Source: Lacipirellulaceae bacterium (GTDB lineage: Bacteria; Planctomycetota; Planctomycetia; Pirellulales; Lacipirellulaceae). Taken from it: a DNA stretch of 64,000 nt. The notes below the pieces were generated by a model, which was given only the letters and a program-made list of their open reading frames with translations, made no database searches and was not told the origin of the DNA. Shown piece by piece: positions 9,043 to 18,160 of the stretch (positions are counted from its first letter, which is position 1; each line of letters opens with the position of its first letter). The DNA lies in contig JAVJRG010000008.1 in NCBI GenBank assembly GCA_040218535.1, positions 292,320-356,319 of the forward strand. Reading direction: 5' to 3'. The position numbers and the translations under genes were made by a program.

Positions 9043-9102
9043 GCGTGTGCTTGCACGGCGCTGGCAGGGGGCGTCGCAAACAATCGCGGTGCAAGCACAC
9101 GC
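9043..9102. repeat. 14-nt perfect inverted repeat
   Basis: GCGTGTGCTTGCAC at 9043-9056 is exactly inverted at 9089-9102, with a 32-nt spacer. It lies between the divergent starts of the 147-aa protein gene and the TPR lipoprotein gene. It could be a REP-like element or an operator; no T-run supports a terminator. Confidence 0.6.
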
Positions 9103-9230
9103 GGCGAAACGGAGGTGCGAGCTTCTTGCTAGCACCAACAATGCTACTGCTCGAACCGCAGGAGATTGCTACTGTTCCAACGCTTCTCTCGACGCCCAAG
9201 TCTTGATGACTCCGTGCCGAAGTATCTTTC

Positions 9231-10145
9231 ATGGCTTTTACTTCCCACAAGACGAACCGCCTGCTGATAGCAAGCTTACTGCTAGTCGTTTGTGCGACCA
9301 GCGGTTGTGCTTCGTTGCGGAAGTACAAGGTGGTGCCGGATTCGGTCGCGAAGTGCCGTCGGTTGTCGCGTGAAGGGGTGACGGCGATGGAGCGTGGCCA
9401 GTGTGAGCAAGCCCGTACCTTGCTCGACAAAGCCGTTGAGGTAAGCCCGACCGACATTGACGCACGGCGTCAGTTGGCCGAAGTGTTGTGGAACGAAGGC
9501 GCTTATCGTGAAGCCGCCGACCAAATGGAAGCCGCGGTGCGACTCGACCCAGAACACGGCCCGACGCTTGTTCGCGCCGGGGAAATGCTCCTGGCCGCCG
9601 GTTCGCCTGGTCGCGCTTTGGAACGTGCGACGGAAGCGATTTCGTTGGATCCGACATTGGCCGGCGCGTGGGCGTTACGCGGACGCGTTCATCGACGCTT
9701 GGAAAACCCCAAGCAGGCACTCGCTGATATGCAACACGCCCTCCGATACGGACCGCATGCAACCGACGTACTGCTGGATGTCTCGGAGCTGCAGTACGAA
9801 CTGGGTCGCTCGCATCGCGCGCTGACCACGTTGCATCATGTTCTCGATTCCTATGCCGTGGGTGAAGAGCCCCGTCGCGCTTTGTGGCTCGAGGGACTGG
9901 CTTACACGGCTGTGGAGCGGCACGCGGACGCGATCACCAGTTTGCAGGCGGCACACCAACGTGGCGAGCCGAACGCCGATTTGTTGTTGCAATTGGCGAA
10001 GGCGCAAGCCTCAGCGGGCCGTCCCACCGACGCCGCACAGACGGCTCAGTTGGCTCTGGCGACCGACGGCGGTCACGAGGCGAGTCGGGTGTTCTTGGCG
10101 CAGCTTCAAGTAACCGGAAGCCCTGACGGAACGATCCTGCGGTGA
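9231..10145 (+). CDS. TPR-repeat lipoprotein
   Basis: 304 residues. A basic N-terminus and hydrophobic segment end at ATSGC, with Cys26 as the lipidation site. From about residue 45 to the end there are six or more tetratricopeptide-type units (for example AYREAADQMEAAVRLDPEHGPTLVRAGEMLL and PKQALADMQHALRYGP). It is likely a periplasm-facing scaffold. It stands alone between a divergent gene and a downstream small protein with its own ribosome site. Confidence 0.8.
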   Translation: MAFTSHKTNRLLIASLLLVVCATSGCASLRKYKVVPDSVAKCRRLSREGVTAMERGQCEQARTLLDKAVEVSPTDIDARRQLAEVLWNEGAYREAADQMEAAVRLDPEHGPTLVRAGEMLLAAGSPGRALERATEAISLDPTLAGAWALRGRVHRRLENPKQALADMQHALRYGPHATDVLLDVSELQYELGRSHRALTTLHHVLDSYAVGEEPRRALWLEGLAYTAVERHADAITSLQAAHQRGEPNADLLLQLAKAQASAGRPTDAAQTAQLALATDGGHEASRVFLAQLQVTGSPDGTILR

Positions 10146-10315
10146 CGTGATCAGACGAGCCCGTCATAACCGGCACAGCCTGTATTCCTAAACAAAGTCA
10201 TGCGACTATGCCGCGTTGGTCGAATTCGTGAGCTATGTTTCCGATGGAGTGCCTATCGCTCCTCCCACCCCCTCAAGCCTTCCTGCTCGAGTGAATTCTA
10301 AATAGGAGAATCCCC

Positions 10316-10558
10316 ATGCCAGCTACGCTTACTCCGTTTGTTGATCGCCGTAATGCCGGTGCTACGAATCCTGATGCTGGGGCTTCTCCAACGGGTCGCG
10401 AACGCCGCCAGTTCACCAACAGCCACGACGATCTTTCGCCCGAAGCAAGCGAGTTGGCCGCCGCTATCGACAATTACAAACTGCAACATCGTCGCCGTTT
10501 CATCAACTTCGAAGAGATGCTCTCGGTGATGAAGTCGATCGGCTACAGCAAGAATTAG
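10316..10558 (+). CDS. Small conserved-type hypothetical protein (80 aa)
   Basis: 80 residues starting MPATLTPFVDRRN. AGGAG lies about 8 nt before the ATG and a good terminator follows at 10595-10648, so this is a convincing single-gene unit. The middle is charged (GRERRQFTNSHDDLSPEASELAAAID) and the C-terminus is helical with YKLQHRRRFINFEEMLSVMKSIGY, which looks like a short DNA- or protein-binding helix. No family is recognised for certain. Confidence 0.75.
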   Translation: MPATLTPFVDRRNAGATNPDAGASPTGRERRQFTNSHDDLSPEASELAAAIDNYKLQHRRRFINFEEMLSVMKSIGYSKN

Positions 10559-10594
10559 TTCTTAAGAAAACAGAATCGCCACGGCCTGATGCTG

Positions 10595-10648
10595 AGCCCG
10601 TGGCGCAAGCCCAAGGGAGAACCCACGGCTTGCGCCGCGGGCTTTTTT
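10595..10648 (+). terminator. Rho-independent terminator
   Basis: Stem AGCCCGTGGCGCAAGCC (10595-10611) pairs with 10627-10643 with one mismatch and is followed by a T-run. It ends the 80-aa gene transcript. Confidence 0.85.
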
Positions 10649-10679
10649 ATTGGGGAGCTGGAGTAATTTGCGAACTTAC

Positions 10680-11352
10680 TACGGCGAAGCCGTTACGCCC
10701 TATAGCCCAGGGTTGAAGCGGCGCCAGCCGCGACTACCCTGGGTGCTAGATCGCCCACACCAAAATCATCTACGCCGAAGGCGTTACGCCTACCATGCCG
10801 CAATCCCTCGCCAACGTCGCCATGCATTTGGTCTTCTCCACCAAAGACCGCCAATCATTCCTGGCCGACGATCAAATCCGCGAGGAAATGCACCGACAAT
10901 TGGGCGGAGCTTCGAAAACTCTTTCTTGTTCGCCGATGATCGTCGGTGGCGTCGAGGACCATGTCCACTTGCTAGCACGGCTCGATCGCACGATCACAAT
11001 TGCCGAGTGGGTGAAGGAGTTAAAACGTGTGACGTCACTGTGGATCTAACAAAGCTATCCACAGTACACAGATTTCCAATGGCAATCTGGCTAGGCGCGT
11101 TCTCGGTAAGCCAGTCAGAAACCCCACGCGTGAAACGATACATCGAGAACCAAGAGGAGCATCACCTTGAGCGCGATTTCAAAACCGAATTTCGTTTGTT
11201 GCTTGAGCGTCATGAGGTGCCGTATGATGAACGCTACGTTTGGGACTGACGTAACGCCGTTGGCGTATGATTCACCATGGGTTGTTTTCCCAGGGTAGCC
11301 CCGGCTGGCGCCGGGACAACCCTGGGCTGAAAGACGCAACGGCTTCGCCGTA
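10680..11352. mobile_element. REP-bounded element carrying a dead RAYT transposase
   Basis: The left arm (about 10680-10745) and right arm (about 11285-11352) are inverted copies. Each carries TACGGCGAAGCCGTTRCG plus a palindrome of the type CCCAGGGTTG...GGCGCCAGCCG...CTACCCTGGG. Smaller GGCGTTACG hairpins adjoin the gene at about 10770-10790 and 11249-11262. This is the expected layout of a REP-associated tyrosine transposase (IS200-like) with its REP sequences. A further palindrome, CCCAGGAT/ATCCTGGG, follows at about 11373-11400. Confidence 0.75.
10795..11249 (+). pseudogene. REP-associated tyrosine transposase (IS200/IS605-like), inactivated
   Basis: Reading from the ATG at 10795 gives MPQSLANVAMHLVFSTKDRQ...GGVEDHVHLLARLDR, which contains the HUH-type motif HVHLL and typical RAYT landmarks. 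The frame hits TAA at 11047-11049 (a single change from a Lys codon would repair it). A missing base near 11091 then shifts the frame. The remainder continues as GAFSVSQSETPRVKRYIENQEEHH...YDERYVWD to the stop at 11249, the expected RAYT C-terminus. The intact protein would be about 150 residues. Two lesions show it is decayed. Confidence 0.85.
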
Positions 11353-11459
11353 TTCAGAGAGGCTGCACGTGCCCCAGGATGCGTTACGCGATCCTGGGCC
11401 TAGGGGGTGGAATCGCTTAGCGATAGGGTGCGAGGGAATTACAAATCTCAGGCACCACA

Positions 11460-11795
11460 TCAGAATTTCCCCAAGAGCTTCAGAATTGCCCATGTGCCGA
11501 CACCCACAACAACGAATGGAAGTTGCAAACCATGGGCTATGTCGATGTACTTATTCAGTCGGCGCGAGAGAAAACGGTGGCACAACGGGCGAATAGTCAC
11601 GGCCGAAAAGGAAAGATAAAGCCCTGTAACCCAGCCGTGCATGATCAAAACCTCCAAGGCAAGGTGAAGGTTTTTTACCCGAGGCGCAGTCGAGAGCACC
11701 GCCAACGTCAAGAGCATACAGAATATGGATGTGGTTATCGTTGCGACTGCAAGCTTCTTGCGATTTAGTAACTCCTCTGGCTCGTTCAACCTCAA
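11460..11795 (-). CDS. Hypothetical three-helix membrane protein
   Basis: 111 residues with hydrophobic segments at about 14-35, 48-68 and 88-108. It begins with TTG overlapping the stop of the upstream CBS protein gene (TTGA), which suggests translational coupling. No family is recognised. Confidence is limited by the weak start codon and the repeat-rich downstream area. Confidence 0.5.
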   Translation of the reverse strand: MRLNEPEELLNRKKLAVATITTSIFCMLLTLAVLSTAPRVKNLHLALEVLIMHGWVTGLYLSFSAVTIRPLCHRFLSRRLNKYIDIAHGLQLPFVVVGVGTWAILKLLGKF

Positions 11796-12766
11796 ACCCC
11801 TTCCTCAGCCCGAAATAGCGCCATCCGCAGTTCGCGCCCGGTGACAAATCCAACCGTCGTCCCATCATCATCAACAACATGCCCCAGGACATCTTCTTCC
11901 TGGCTGAACTTGTGCATCGCCGAGAGGTACGTTTCGTCGGCTTCCAGCTGAAGCATCGGCAGCGGCTCGGGGAGGCGGGCGTCTTCAGAGACGAAAAGGT
12001 CGGCCACGCGGATGTAGCCCACCAGCTTGCGCTTGGGATTCACCTCTTCAACCGGCAGCAGCGTACGGCGGTGGCGTTGGGCGAGGCGGAGGGCATCGCT
12101 CTTTTTCATGTCGGTGGTCAAGCGAACGCTACGCGTGGCGGCGGTGGCGAAGCTGGAGATCGGTCGCGCGGCGACGCCGAGCATTGATTGAGCGAGTGTT
12201 CGTTGCACGGGACGCAAGAGGCCCGCCTCGTGACCCTCTTCAACGAGCTGGCTGATCTCGCGGCGGGCGAGACGCAGCGAGAGTTCTTGCGGCGTTGCTT
12301 TGGAAAAGAACTTCAGAACCTGGCTGAGCGCCCACAGCAGAATGGTGGCCGGCAAGAAAATGATGCAGCAGGCCACGAGTGCCGGTGCGCAACGTCTGAG
12401 CAAGCGATTGGGGGCATCGTAGAATAAGTTCTTGGGCATCAATTCGCCAAGAACGAAGATCACCGGGGCGATCACAATTGGGGCGAGCAAGTCAGTAAGC
12501 GTTCCGCCGCCAGGGATCAATCGTTGCGTTCCCATCACCACGGCCAGCGACGTGAGGTAATTGGCCAAGTTGTTGCCGACTAGAGCGGTAGCGATGAACA
12601 GCGACGGCTGATTGGCAAGCCAGAGCATCACCTTCGAGGCCCAATCGCCGGCCAGGCCATCAATGACCAAACGTAAACGCGTCATGCGGTAGAAACCGGT
12701 CTCGGTGCCGCTGAAGAAGGCACTAAGCATCAAGCCGATCGTAAAAAGGACCAGGGCGACGATCAC
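11792..12766 (-). CDS. DUF21/CBS-domain membrane protein (CNNM/CorC-like)
   Basis: 324 residues. The N-terminal DUF21/CNNM domain (about 1-165) shows FFSGTETGFYRMTRLRL, LVGNNLANYLTSL and VLGELMPKNLFYD. A CBS pair follows at about 190-315 (DALRLAQRHRRTLLPVEE, EDVLGHVVDDDGTTVGFVTGREL). The family is implicated in divalent-cation (Mg/Co) transport or sensing. It lacks the C-terminal CorC_HlyC domain present in its neighbour. Its start overlaps the end of the paralogous gene upstream by 4 nt, so the two are cotranslated and may form a heteromer. Confidence 0.85.
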   Translation of the reverse strand: MIVALVLFTIGLMLSAFFSGTETGFYRMTRLRLVIDGLAGDWASKVMLWLANQPSLFIATALVGNNLANYLTSLAVVMGTQRLIPGGGTLTDLLAPIVIAPVIFVLGELMPKNLFYDAPNRLLRRCAPALVACCIIFLPATILLWALSQVLKFFSKATPQELSLRLARREISQLVEEGHEAGLLRPVQRTLAQSMLGVAARPISSFATAATRSVRLTTDMKKSDALRLAQRHRRTLLPVEEVNPKRKLVGYIRVADLFVSEDARLPEPLPMLQLEADETYLSAMHKFSQEEDVLGHVVDDDGTTVGFVTGRELRMALFRAEEGV

Positions 12767-14037
12767 GGCAGCACTCCTCCATCAGGAGCAAGCCAAAGTT
12801 CGGCCGTCAGTGGGACGTGATCTTCGGCGGCGATCACTTTGAAAGCGAAGGGCCCCCACACAACTTCGTCACCCTCTTCCGGCAAGCGTTGCAATTGTTC
12901 TTGCAAGACACCCGCCACGGTGACGCTCTTTACCGCAGGAAGTTCGACGCTAAAGTGCCGCGACAGACGGCGCAGACTTGTAATCCCGGTCACCTGCCAG
13001 AGCACGTCACTGATCGGATGAATTGAGGAGGTCGCCATCAGCCGTGCGCTGCGGCTGGAGTCGCTTTGAAAGATCGTTTCGAGAATGTCTTCCAAGGTGA
13101 CAATGCCAATCGTCTCGCCATTCTCGTTGATGATGGCGGCAACCTCGCGCTGCTGATGTTCAAGCTGTTCCAGCACCGAAGCGACGTTCGTACACCACGG
13201 AACGTAAACCACCGGTCGCGCGAATTCTTCGAGGTGCCGCTTGGGGATGTTCGGCAAGTGCTTCAGCGGAATGGCGGCGGCGATTTCATCGGAGTCATAC
13301 TCAGTCACTAACAAGTAACCGCTCCGCGTCAGCTTGCCGCCAAGTTGTTCGAGGTGAACCGGCGGGCTAAACGACTGGTACTGTTTGCGAGGCCGCATCA
13401 GTTCTTCGGCCGTGAGTGTGGAGAGCAGGACGATGTTTTCCAGCGCGGATTGTTCCTGGGCGGCGAGGTCTTCATCCTGCGTGCTGAGGGTGATCGCCCG
13501 TTCGAGGTCGTTGATTTCGAGGTAAGACTCGCGCTGGAACGAGGGGAAGATCAAACGAAATAGCGTCCGGTTGATTCCGCTGAATAGGGGCATCACGGGG
13601 TCGAGAACGCGGACTGCCGTGGCGAGAGGAACGCTCAGAAGCTTGGAGATTCCCACGGCGTGCTGCACCCCAAACGTCTTGGGGAGCATTTCACTGCAAA
13701 CGATCAAGCCGAGGAGCGAGGCAATCGCAACGGCGGCTCCTTCAGCGGTGCGACTTTGTTTGTCGAGTTGGATCCCCACCACCGACGCAAGCGCGAAGTA
13801 GACGATGTTGATGATCAGGTTCCAAAACAGAATGGCCGTCAACAGTCGGTCGGGCTTGGCGAGCAAATCAATCGCCAATCGCCCTGCCCCGCCACTCTTG
13901 CCGAGACGGCGACGGTCGTCGGCTTGTAAGGAGAAGAGCGCGGCTTCGCTACAGGAAAAGAACGCGGAACTTGCCGCCAAGAGCGCCATGGCAAGAAAGA
14001 ACGGAGCAAAGTCGCTCAGCACGGCCACGGGGTTCAA
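12763..14037 (-). CDS. Hemolysin-family DUF21/CBS/CorC_HlyC membrane protein
   Basis: 424 residues. The DUF21 domain (about 10-180) contains SSAFFSCSEAALFSLQ and IVCSEMLPKTFGV. CBS repeats span about 200-325 (NVASVLEQLEHQQREVAAIINENGETIGIVTLEDILE). A CorC_HlyC C-terminal domain (about 340-420) ends near GPFAFKVIAAEDHVP. It is the full-length partner of the shorter paralogue downstream. The likely role is cation homeostasis at the membrane; haemolysin naming is historical. Confidence 0.87.
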   Translation of the reverse strand: MNPVAVLSDFAPFFLAMALLAASSAFFSCSEAALFSLQADDRRRLGKSGGAGRLAIDLLAKPDRLLTAILFWNLIINIVYFALASVVGIQLDKQSRTAEGAAVAIASLLGLIVCSEMLPKTFGVQHAVGISKLLSVPLATAVRVLDPVMPLFSGINRTLFRLIFPSFQRESYLEINDLERAITLSTQDEDLAAQEQSALENIVLLSTLTAEELMRPRKQYQSFSPPVHLEQLGGKLTRSGYLLVTEYDSDEIAAAIPLKHLPNIPKRHLEEFARPVVYVPWCTNVASVLEQLEHQQREVAAIINENGETIGIVTLEDILETIFQSDSSRSARLMATSSIHPISDVLWQVTGITSLRRLSRHFSVELPAVKSVTVAGVLQEQLQRLPEEGDEVVWGPFAFKVIAAEDHVPLTAELWLAPDGGVLP

Positions 14038-14066
14038 GCCTTTGTTGGAGTTTGGCGGTTAGTTTT

Positions 14067-14218
14067 GGCCACGGATTTCACGGATGATTTTCACATTTTC
14101 GTTTCATCAATCGTAACCCGAAGCGTAAGCGAGGGAGAACGCCGGTTGAGGCTCTCCCTCGCTTACGCTTCGGGTTATGATTTCGACCACATCCGTGTCA
14201 TCCGTGAAATCCGTGGCC
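14067..14218. repeat. Nested palindromes: 21-nt perfect inverted arms around a second copy of the 24-nt palindrome
   Basis: Outer arms 14067-14087 and 14198-14218 are exact inverted copies (GGCCACGGATTTCACGGAT...). Inside them, 14114-14137 and 14154-14177 are the same perfect 24-nt arms as at 1285-1348, again with a 16-nt but different spacer. This suggests one element entered another. It fills the gap between the ABC permease stop and the DUF21/CBS gene start. Confidence 0.9.
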
Positions 14219-14244
14219 CAATATAAACGTTGCTAGATTGATTG

Positions 14245-16086
14245 CTACAAGTCCTGTGAGGTAGTCCGTCCCGTGGCGACGTCGAATTCGTGGATCGCGG
14301 GGATGAGCATTGCCGCGGTTGCGAAGCCATAAGTTGTGAGGGTTACCAACATGGCGGCGCCGAAGTTCGCTTGCAGGAAGCTGGTCATCACAAAGAAGGT
14401 CGCGAAGGGTGCCGTGAGGCACGCGATGGCTAGGGCCTTCGATTCGTTGCGATAGGCCAGCGTCGAGTAGAGTCCCACCGCCCCGCCGAACATGAAAGCC
14501 ATGAAGGCGACGAACTGCGAGCCGAACGATGTTTGGAACGCGAGCATCATCCGCATGCAGACGGCAATGCCCATGAGTAAGAAGAGCACCGTGCCAAGGC
14601 TCGCTCCAACGGCGGTGCGTGAGTTCGGATAGCTCATCCCCAGATGCACGCCGAGCATGGCTGTAAACATCGTCAGGGTCGCGAGTCCTGCCATGAGGAA
14701 TAGCAGATTCTCCGTGCCCAGCCGGCCTGTGTACCAGAGGACGAAACACAACAGCGCGGGAAGTAGGATCATTTCCTTCGCGTTGAAGAAGATACCAACC
14801 AGTTTTCCGAAGATGATTTCTTTCGGCGAAAGATCGGTGACGAGCAACAAGTCGAGCGCTTTCAAATCGCGCTCGTTGGTGATCGAAGTGACGGCCAGCG
14901 CGTTCACCAGTAGCAAGCCAAGCACCATCAGAGGGGCGAGTGGGCGGGCTTCAATCGGGAAATTGCCGCTGGTGCGTCCGTCCTCGCCAAGAATTGTCCA
15001 CAGCCCTGCCGCGCACAGTGCGAAGACAATCAAGTAGGCGACGCGCACAAGGATGATCTTCTTGCCGTAGGCCCAGGTGCAGATTTCCCGCCAGAGGATC
15101 GGGTTATCCCAGACTTCGCGTGTTTTGTTCGAGTAGGCATGGACATCGACGCCCTCAGCCACTTCGGTCCGTTCTTCAGTAGTGCGTGGACGAGCTTCTT
15201 GCGAAGGGTTCCAAACACGCACTCTAGCGATGGCGATGAGGTTGAGAGTCAGGGCGAGTGCCGTTCCGAATAGCAAAAACAGATTCACGCCATCGGTGAG
15301 AAACGTCTCTGACAGACTCTCCCCGAGAAGTGGTTCTTGGATCGGTTGCACTGCCGCCAAGACGGCGCGCATAGGACTGAAGCCGGCTGCCAGTTGCTCT
15401 GCTGCTATGCCTCGCAAACTGGTTCCGAAAACACCACTGGCGATTGCTTCGCCCAACAGTAGCCACAGGCCAAGTACGAGCGCCGTCATCGCTAGTGTTT
15501 GAAATGTTTTCTCTCGCCACAGAGCAAGCATCGAACCGAGGCTGCCTCCGGCGACGGCTGCCACGAAGGTCACGGCAACGACTCGCACGACTTGGGTCAT
15601 GCTCACACCGCCCAGGAGGGTAAGCAACATCAGTAGGGGCAAGCTGGAAAGCACGAGCATGAGAACGCCCAGCATGCTGGCCAACAAACGGCCAAGGACC
15701 AGCTCGGAGTTGGTCATGCTGGTCATCAACAGCAAGTCGAGCGTGCGGCGGTCTTTTTCTTGGGCGACCGCGGCGGCGGTTAGTAGCGCCGAAAAGGCAA
15801 GCGAAAGCGACAATTGCACCGGGGCGATCAGCGAGAAGACCGTGGCACCGAAGCGGGAAAGGTCCCCAAGTCCGCGGACCGGTTGCGAGCCGGAGAGGAT
15901 CAGCCAGGCCGTGATCGCCAGACTGAATAACGCGGCGACATAGAGAGCCCGCAGCCCGTAGAGCCGCCAATTGCGGGGGGTCGTCGCGACTTCACGAGCG
16001 AAAGTGGGTCCGACGAGCAACGCGATTGAACTCCAGGGGAAGGTGAATCGGGCCCATCTAAGAGCATGACCCGAAGAGAACTTCAC
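14245..16086 (-). CDS. ABC-2-type permease with internally repeated domains
   Basis: 613 residues with about twelve hydrophobic helices. Two halves share one pattern: PxxxREV/IxT near the start, a helix pair, then QEKDRRTLDLLLMTSMTNSELVLGRLLASM in half one and NERDLKALDLLLVTDLSPKEIIFGKLVGIF in half two. That repeats the ABC-2/NatB-type signature, so a single chain may form the whole transmembrane part. No ATPase gene is adjacent. Substrate unknown. Confidence 0.8.
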   Translation of the reverse strand: MKFSSGHALRWARFTFPWSSIALLVGPTFAREVATTPRNWRLYGLRALYVAALFSLAITAWLILSGSQPVRGLGDLSRFGATVFSLIAPVQLSLSLAFSALLTAAAVAQEKDRRTLDLLLMTSMTNSELVLGRLLASMLGVLMLVLSSLPLLMLLTLLGGVSMTQVVRVVAVTFVAAVAGGSLGSMLALWREKTFQTLAMTALVLGLWLLLGEAIASGVFGTSLRGIAAEQLAAGFSPMRAVLAAVQPIQEPLLGESLSETFLTDGVNLFLLFGTALALTLNLIAIARVRVWNPSQEARPRTTEERTEVAEGVDVHAYSNKTREVWDNPILWREICTWAYGKKIILVRVAYLIVFALCAAGLWTILGEDGRTSGNFPIEARPLAPLMVLGLLLVNALAVTSITNERDLKALDLLLVTDLSPKEIIFGKLVGIFFNAKEMILLPALLCFVLWYTGRLGTENLLFLMAGLATLTMFTAMLGVHLGMSYPNSRTAVGASLGTVLFLLMGIAVCMRMMLAFQTSFGSQFVAFMAFMFGGAVGLYSTLAYRNESKALAIACLTAPFATFFVMTSFLQANFGAAMLVTLTTYGFATAAMLIPAIHEFDVATGRTTSQDL

Positions 16087-16402
16087 TATAAACTGACGGT
16101 CCGAGAGCGTCGACTGGGCACCAACTAACTTTCATGATCGTCACAGACCAACCTCAAGGGCGTCTGACAGTAGTCTTCTTTTTCCTGCTAGAGAACCAGG
16201 TAAGTGTACTCTGCTCGAAAAGTCGGATAGGATGAAGTCCTGTGGCTCGCGGCTTTTTGAACAATGCACCGCGAAGGTCCGTACGAGACCATTAGGTGCT
16301 GAGAGGCCGAGTTCACTTCCTAGTCTTCACCAAAGCACGTTCGTTTCACACGGTTGCCCGTAGGCGGCCTGTTGAACAACGCGAACATCCCCGAGGTTAT
16401 CG
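16087..16402. other. Divergent intergenic region, no recognised element
   Basis: 316 nt between the ABC permease start and the TPR protein start. It should hold promoters for both. GAGG lies 6 nt before the ATG at 16403. No convincing hairpin-plus-T-run or known riboswitch core was found. Confidence 0.4.
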
Positions 16403-17779
16403 ATGCTCCAAGAGATCATGCTCGTCCCATCACGTACGGTTCGAAAGCTTTTCGGATCACTCATTCTCTGCCTGTTGGCTGCTTACTCAAGTACGACGGC
16501 CCAGGCCCAATTGACAACCGAGAATCTGATCGGTGATGCCGTTTCGCTTTCGAATCGTTCCTATCCGGAAGTCGAAGACGCGATCCAGCGCTTTCGCAAT
16601 AAAGATGTCGAAGCGGCTCAGGCATTTCTTGAGCGAGCCAAAGAAAAGTATCCCAAGCTGCCGCCAACCAATGTGACCATGGCCAAGATGTTTATCGTTG
16701 GTCGCAATGGGAAAGCCGCACGGCTTCTGTTGGAGAAGGCAACCGTCGAAAGCCCGAATGATCCCGAAGCGTATTTGTTGTTAGCGGACGATGCGTTTAC
16801 TTCGGGGAGAACCACCGAAGCGGCCGTGTTGTTTGAAAAAGCTGGTGAGTTAAACGAAGCGTTTGATGAAAACGCGAAGCGCAAAGGGAAATTTGAAGTC
16901 CGGGTGATTGCTGGTAAGGCGGGGGTCGCTGAACGTCGACAGCAATGGGAGACGGCCGAAAAACTTCTTCGACAATGGATCGAGATGGACCCCGACAGTG
17001 CTCCTGGTCATCAACGTCTGGGAGTCACACTCTACCGTCTGGATAAGTTCGATGAGGCACGCTCTGAATTCAAAGAAGCACGCGAGTTGCGAGACGATTT
17101 TAACCACCCCGAGATCGTCATGGGCCGTCTGTTCGCTCGCGACGACAAGGACAAGGAAGCAAAACAAGCCTACGAAAAGGCCTACGCGGCTGATGGTGAC
17201 AATGAAGACACCGGGCGTGCCTACGCTGAGTACCTTCTCAAGGAAAACAACCTCGATGAAGCGACCAAGGTTTCCGCCAAGCTCGTCAAGCAAAACCCTG
17301 AATCGATTCCAGCTCTTCTGCTGGATAGTGTGATTGCGAAGTTGAAAGGGAGTAGCGACCTGGCGAAGAAGAACCTGACGAAGATTCTCGACATCGATCC
17401 GTCGAACGCTGACGCCACGAATCTACTGGCGATTATTCTTGTTGATAGCGAGAAACAGTCCGACAAGGACAAAGCACTGAGCTACGCCCAAGTGAATGCC
17501 CAGCGATTCGCCAAGAGCCCCCAAGCACGCGTGACGTATTCCTGGGTGCTTCATAAACTAGGCAAAAGCCGCGAAGCACAAGCGTCGCTCAAGGACATTT
17601 CTGGAAGCAACCTCACGTCCGATTCAGGCTACTTGGTTTCGCAAATGATCGCCGACTTAGGCCAGAAGGAACAAGCTCGCAAGATGCTTGCGCAAGTGCT
17701 GAAGCGTTCCGAAACGATGCTGTTGTTCGAGGCGAAAGCGCGCGATCTGCTGGCGAAGCTTGAGGCTGAGGAGAAGTAG
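16403..17779 (+). CDS. Secreted TPR-repeat protein
   Basis: 458 residues with a signal peptide (KLFGSLILCLLAAYSSTTAQAQ). From about 50 to the end it is a solenoid of TPR units, for example NDPEAYLLLADDAFTSGRTTEAAVLFEKAGELNE, DSAPGHQRLGVTLYRLDKFDEARSEFKEA and DIDPSNADATNLLAIILVDSEKQ. The start at 16403 is favoured by GAGG 6 nt upstream; an ATG at 16418 is an alternative. A periplasmic scaffold role is likely. No operon partner is evident. Confidence 0.82.
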   Translation: MLQEIMLVPSRTVRKLFGSLILCLLAAYSSTTAQAQLTTENLIGDAVSLSNRSYPEVEDAIQRFRNKDVEAAQAFLERAKEKYPKLPPTNVTMAKMFIVGRNGKAARLLLEKATVESPNDPEAYLLLADDAFTSGRTTEAAVLFEKAGELNEAFDENAKRKGKFEVRVIAGKAGVAERRQQWETAEKLLRQWIEMDPDSAPGHQRLGVTLYRLDKFDEARSEFKEARELRDDFNHPEIVMGRLFARDDKDKEAKQAYEKAYAADGDNEDTGRAYAEYLLKENNLDEATKVSAKLVKQNPESIPALLLDSVIAKLKGSSDLAKKNLTKILDIDPSNADATNLLAIILVDSEKQSDKDKALSYAQVNAQRFAKSPQARVTYSWVLHKLGKSREAQASLKDISGSNLTSDSGYLVSQMIADLGQKEQARKMLAQVLKRSETMLLFEAKARDLLAKLEAEEK

Positions 17780-17859
17780 CGTCTCTTTGCGTTTGACCCG
17801 AGAGCTGACGCTTCTCGGCTCTTGGGGACGTGACGCTTCTTGGCTCGATTACGTGAGCG

Positions 17860-17908
17860 CATAAAAAGGTCGTAGCAAGTCGATCCGTCGTCTTGCTACG
17901 ACCTTTAT
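17860..17908. terminator. Bidirectional hairpin terminator
   Basis: A 15-bp perfect stem (AAAGGTCGTAGCAAG at 17865-17879 with 17892-17906) has a 12-nt loop. It has a short T-run on the plus side and five T on the minus side. It lies downstream of the TPR protein gene in a convergent gap. Confidence 0.7.
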
Positions 17909-18012
17909 CCTGAAGCGAAACACAACTTTTGTGTTTCGCCCTCCCGTTTGCTTTGTACTAGGAGTATCGGGCGGAAGGTGTGCATCGCTCCAGTCGGTTT
18001 TTAGGATAAAAA

Positions 18013-18158
18013 GCTTTCAGCTCTCAGCCGTCAGCTATCAGCCTATGGTCCAGTCATTATCAGGGCGACTAATCGGATTAAGAAAAGCATGCGGGGATGG
18101 CTCTGCTAAGCAGGAATGCCCCTCAATTGCTGATAGCTGACGGCTGAAAGCTGATGGC
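18013..18158. repeat. Heptamer-periodic palindrome
   Basis: The left arm at 18013-18042 is a run of 7-nt units (AGCTTTC, AGCTCTC, AGCCGTC, AGCTATC). The right arm at 18129-18158 is its inverted, imperfect copy. The centre has no coding content. Related unit sets occur at 31.4 and 45.4 kb. Confidence 0.75.
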
Positions 18159-18160
18159 TA

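Noticed and set aside
16420-16450. Group II intron-like string CACGTACGGTTC
   Set aside because: It lies inside the coding start of the TPR protein, with no intron domains or reverse transcriptase nearby.
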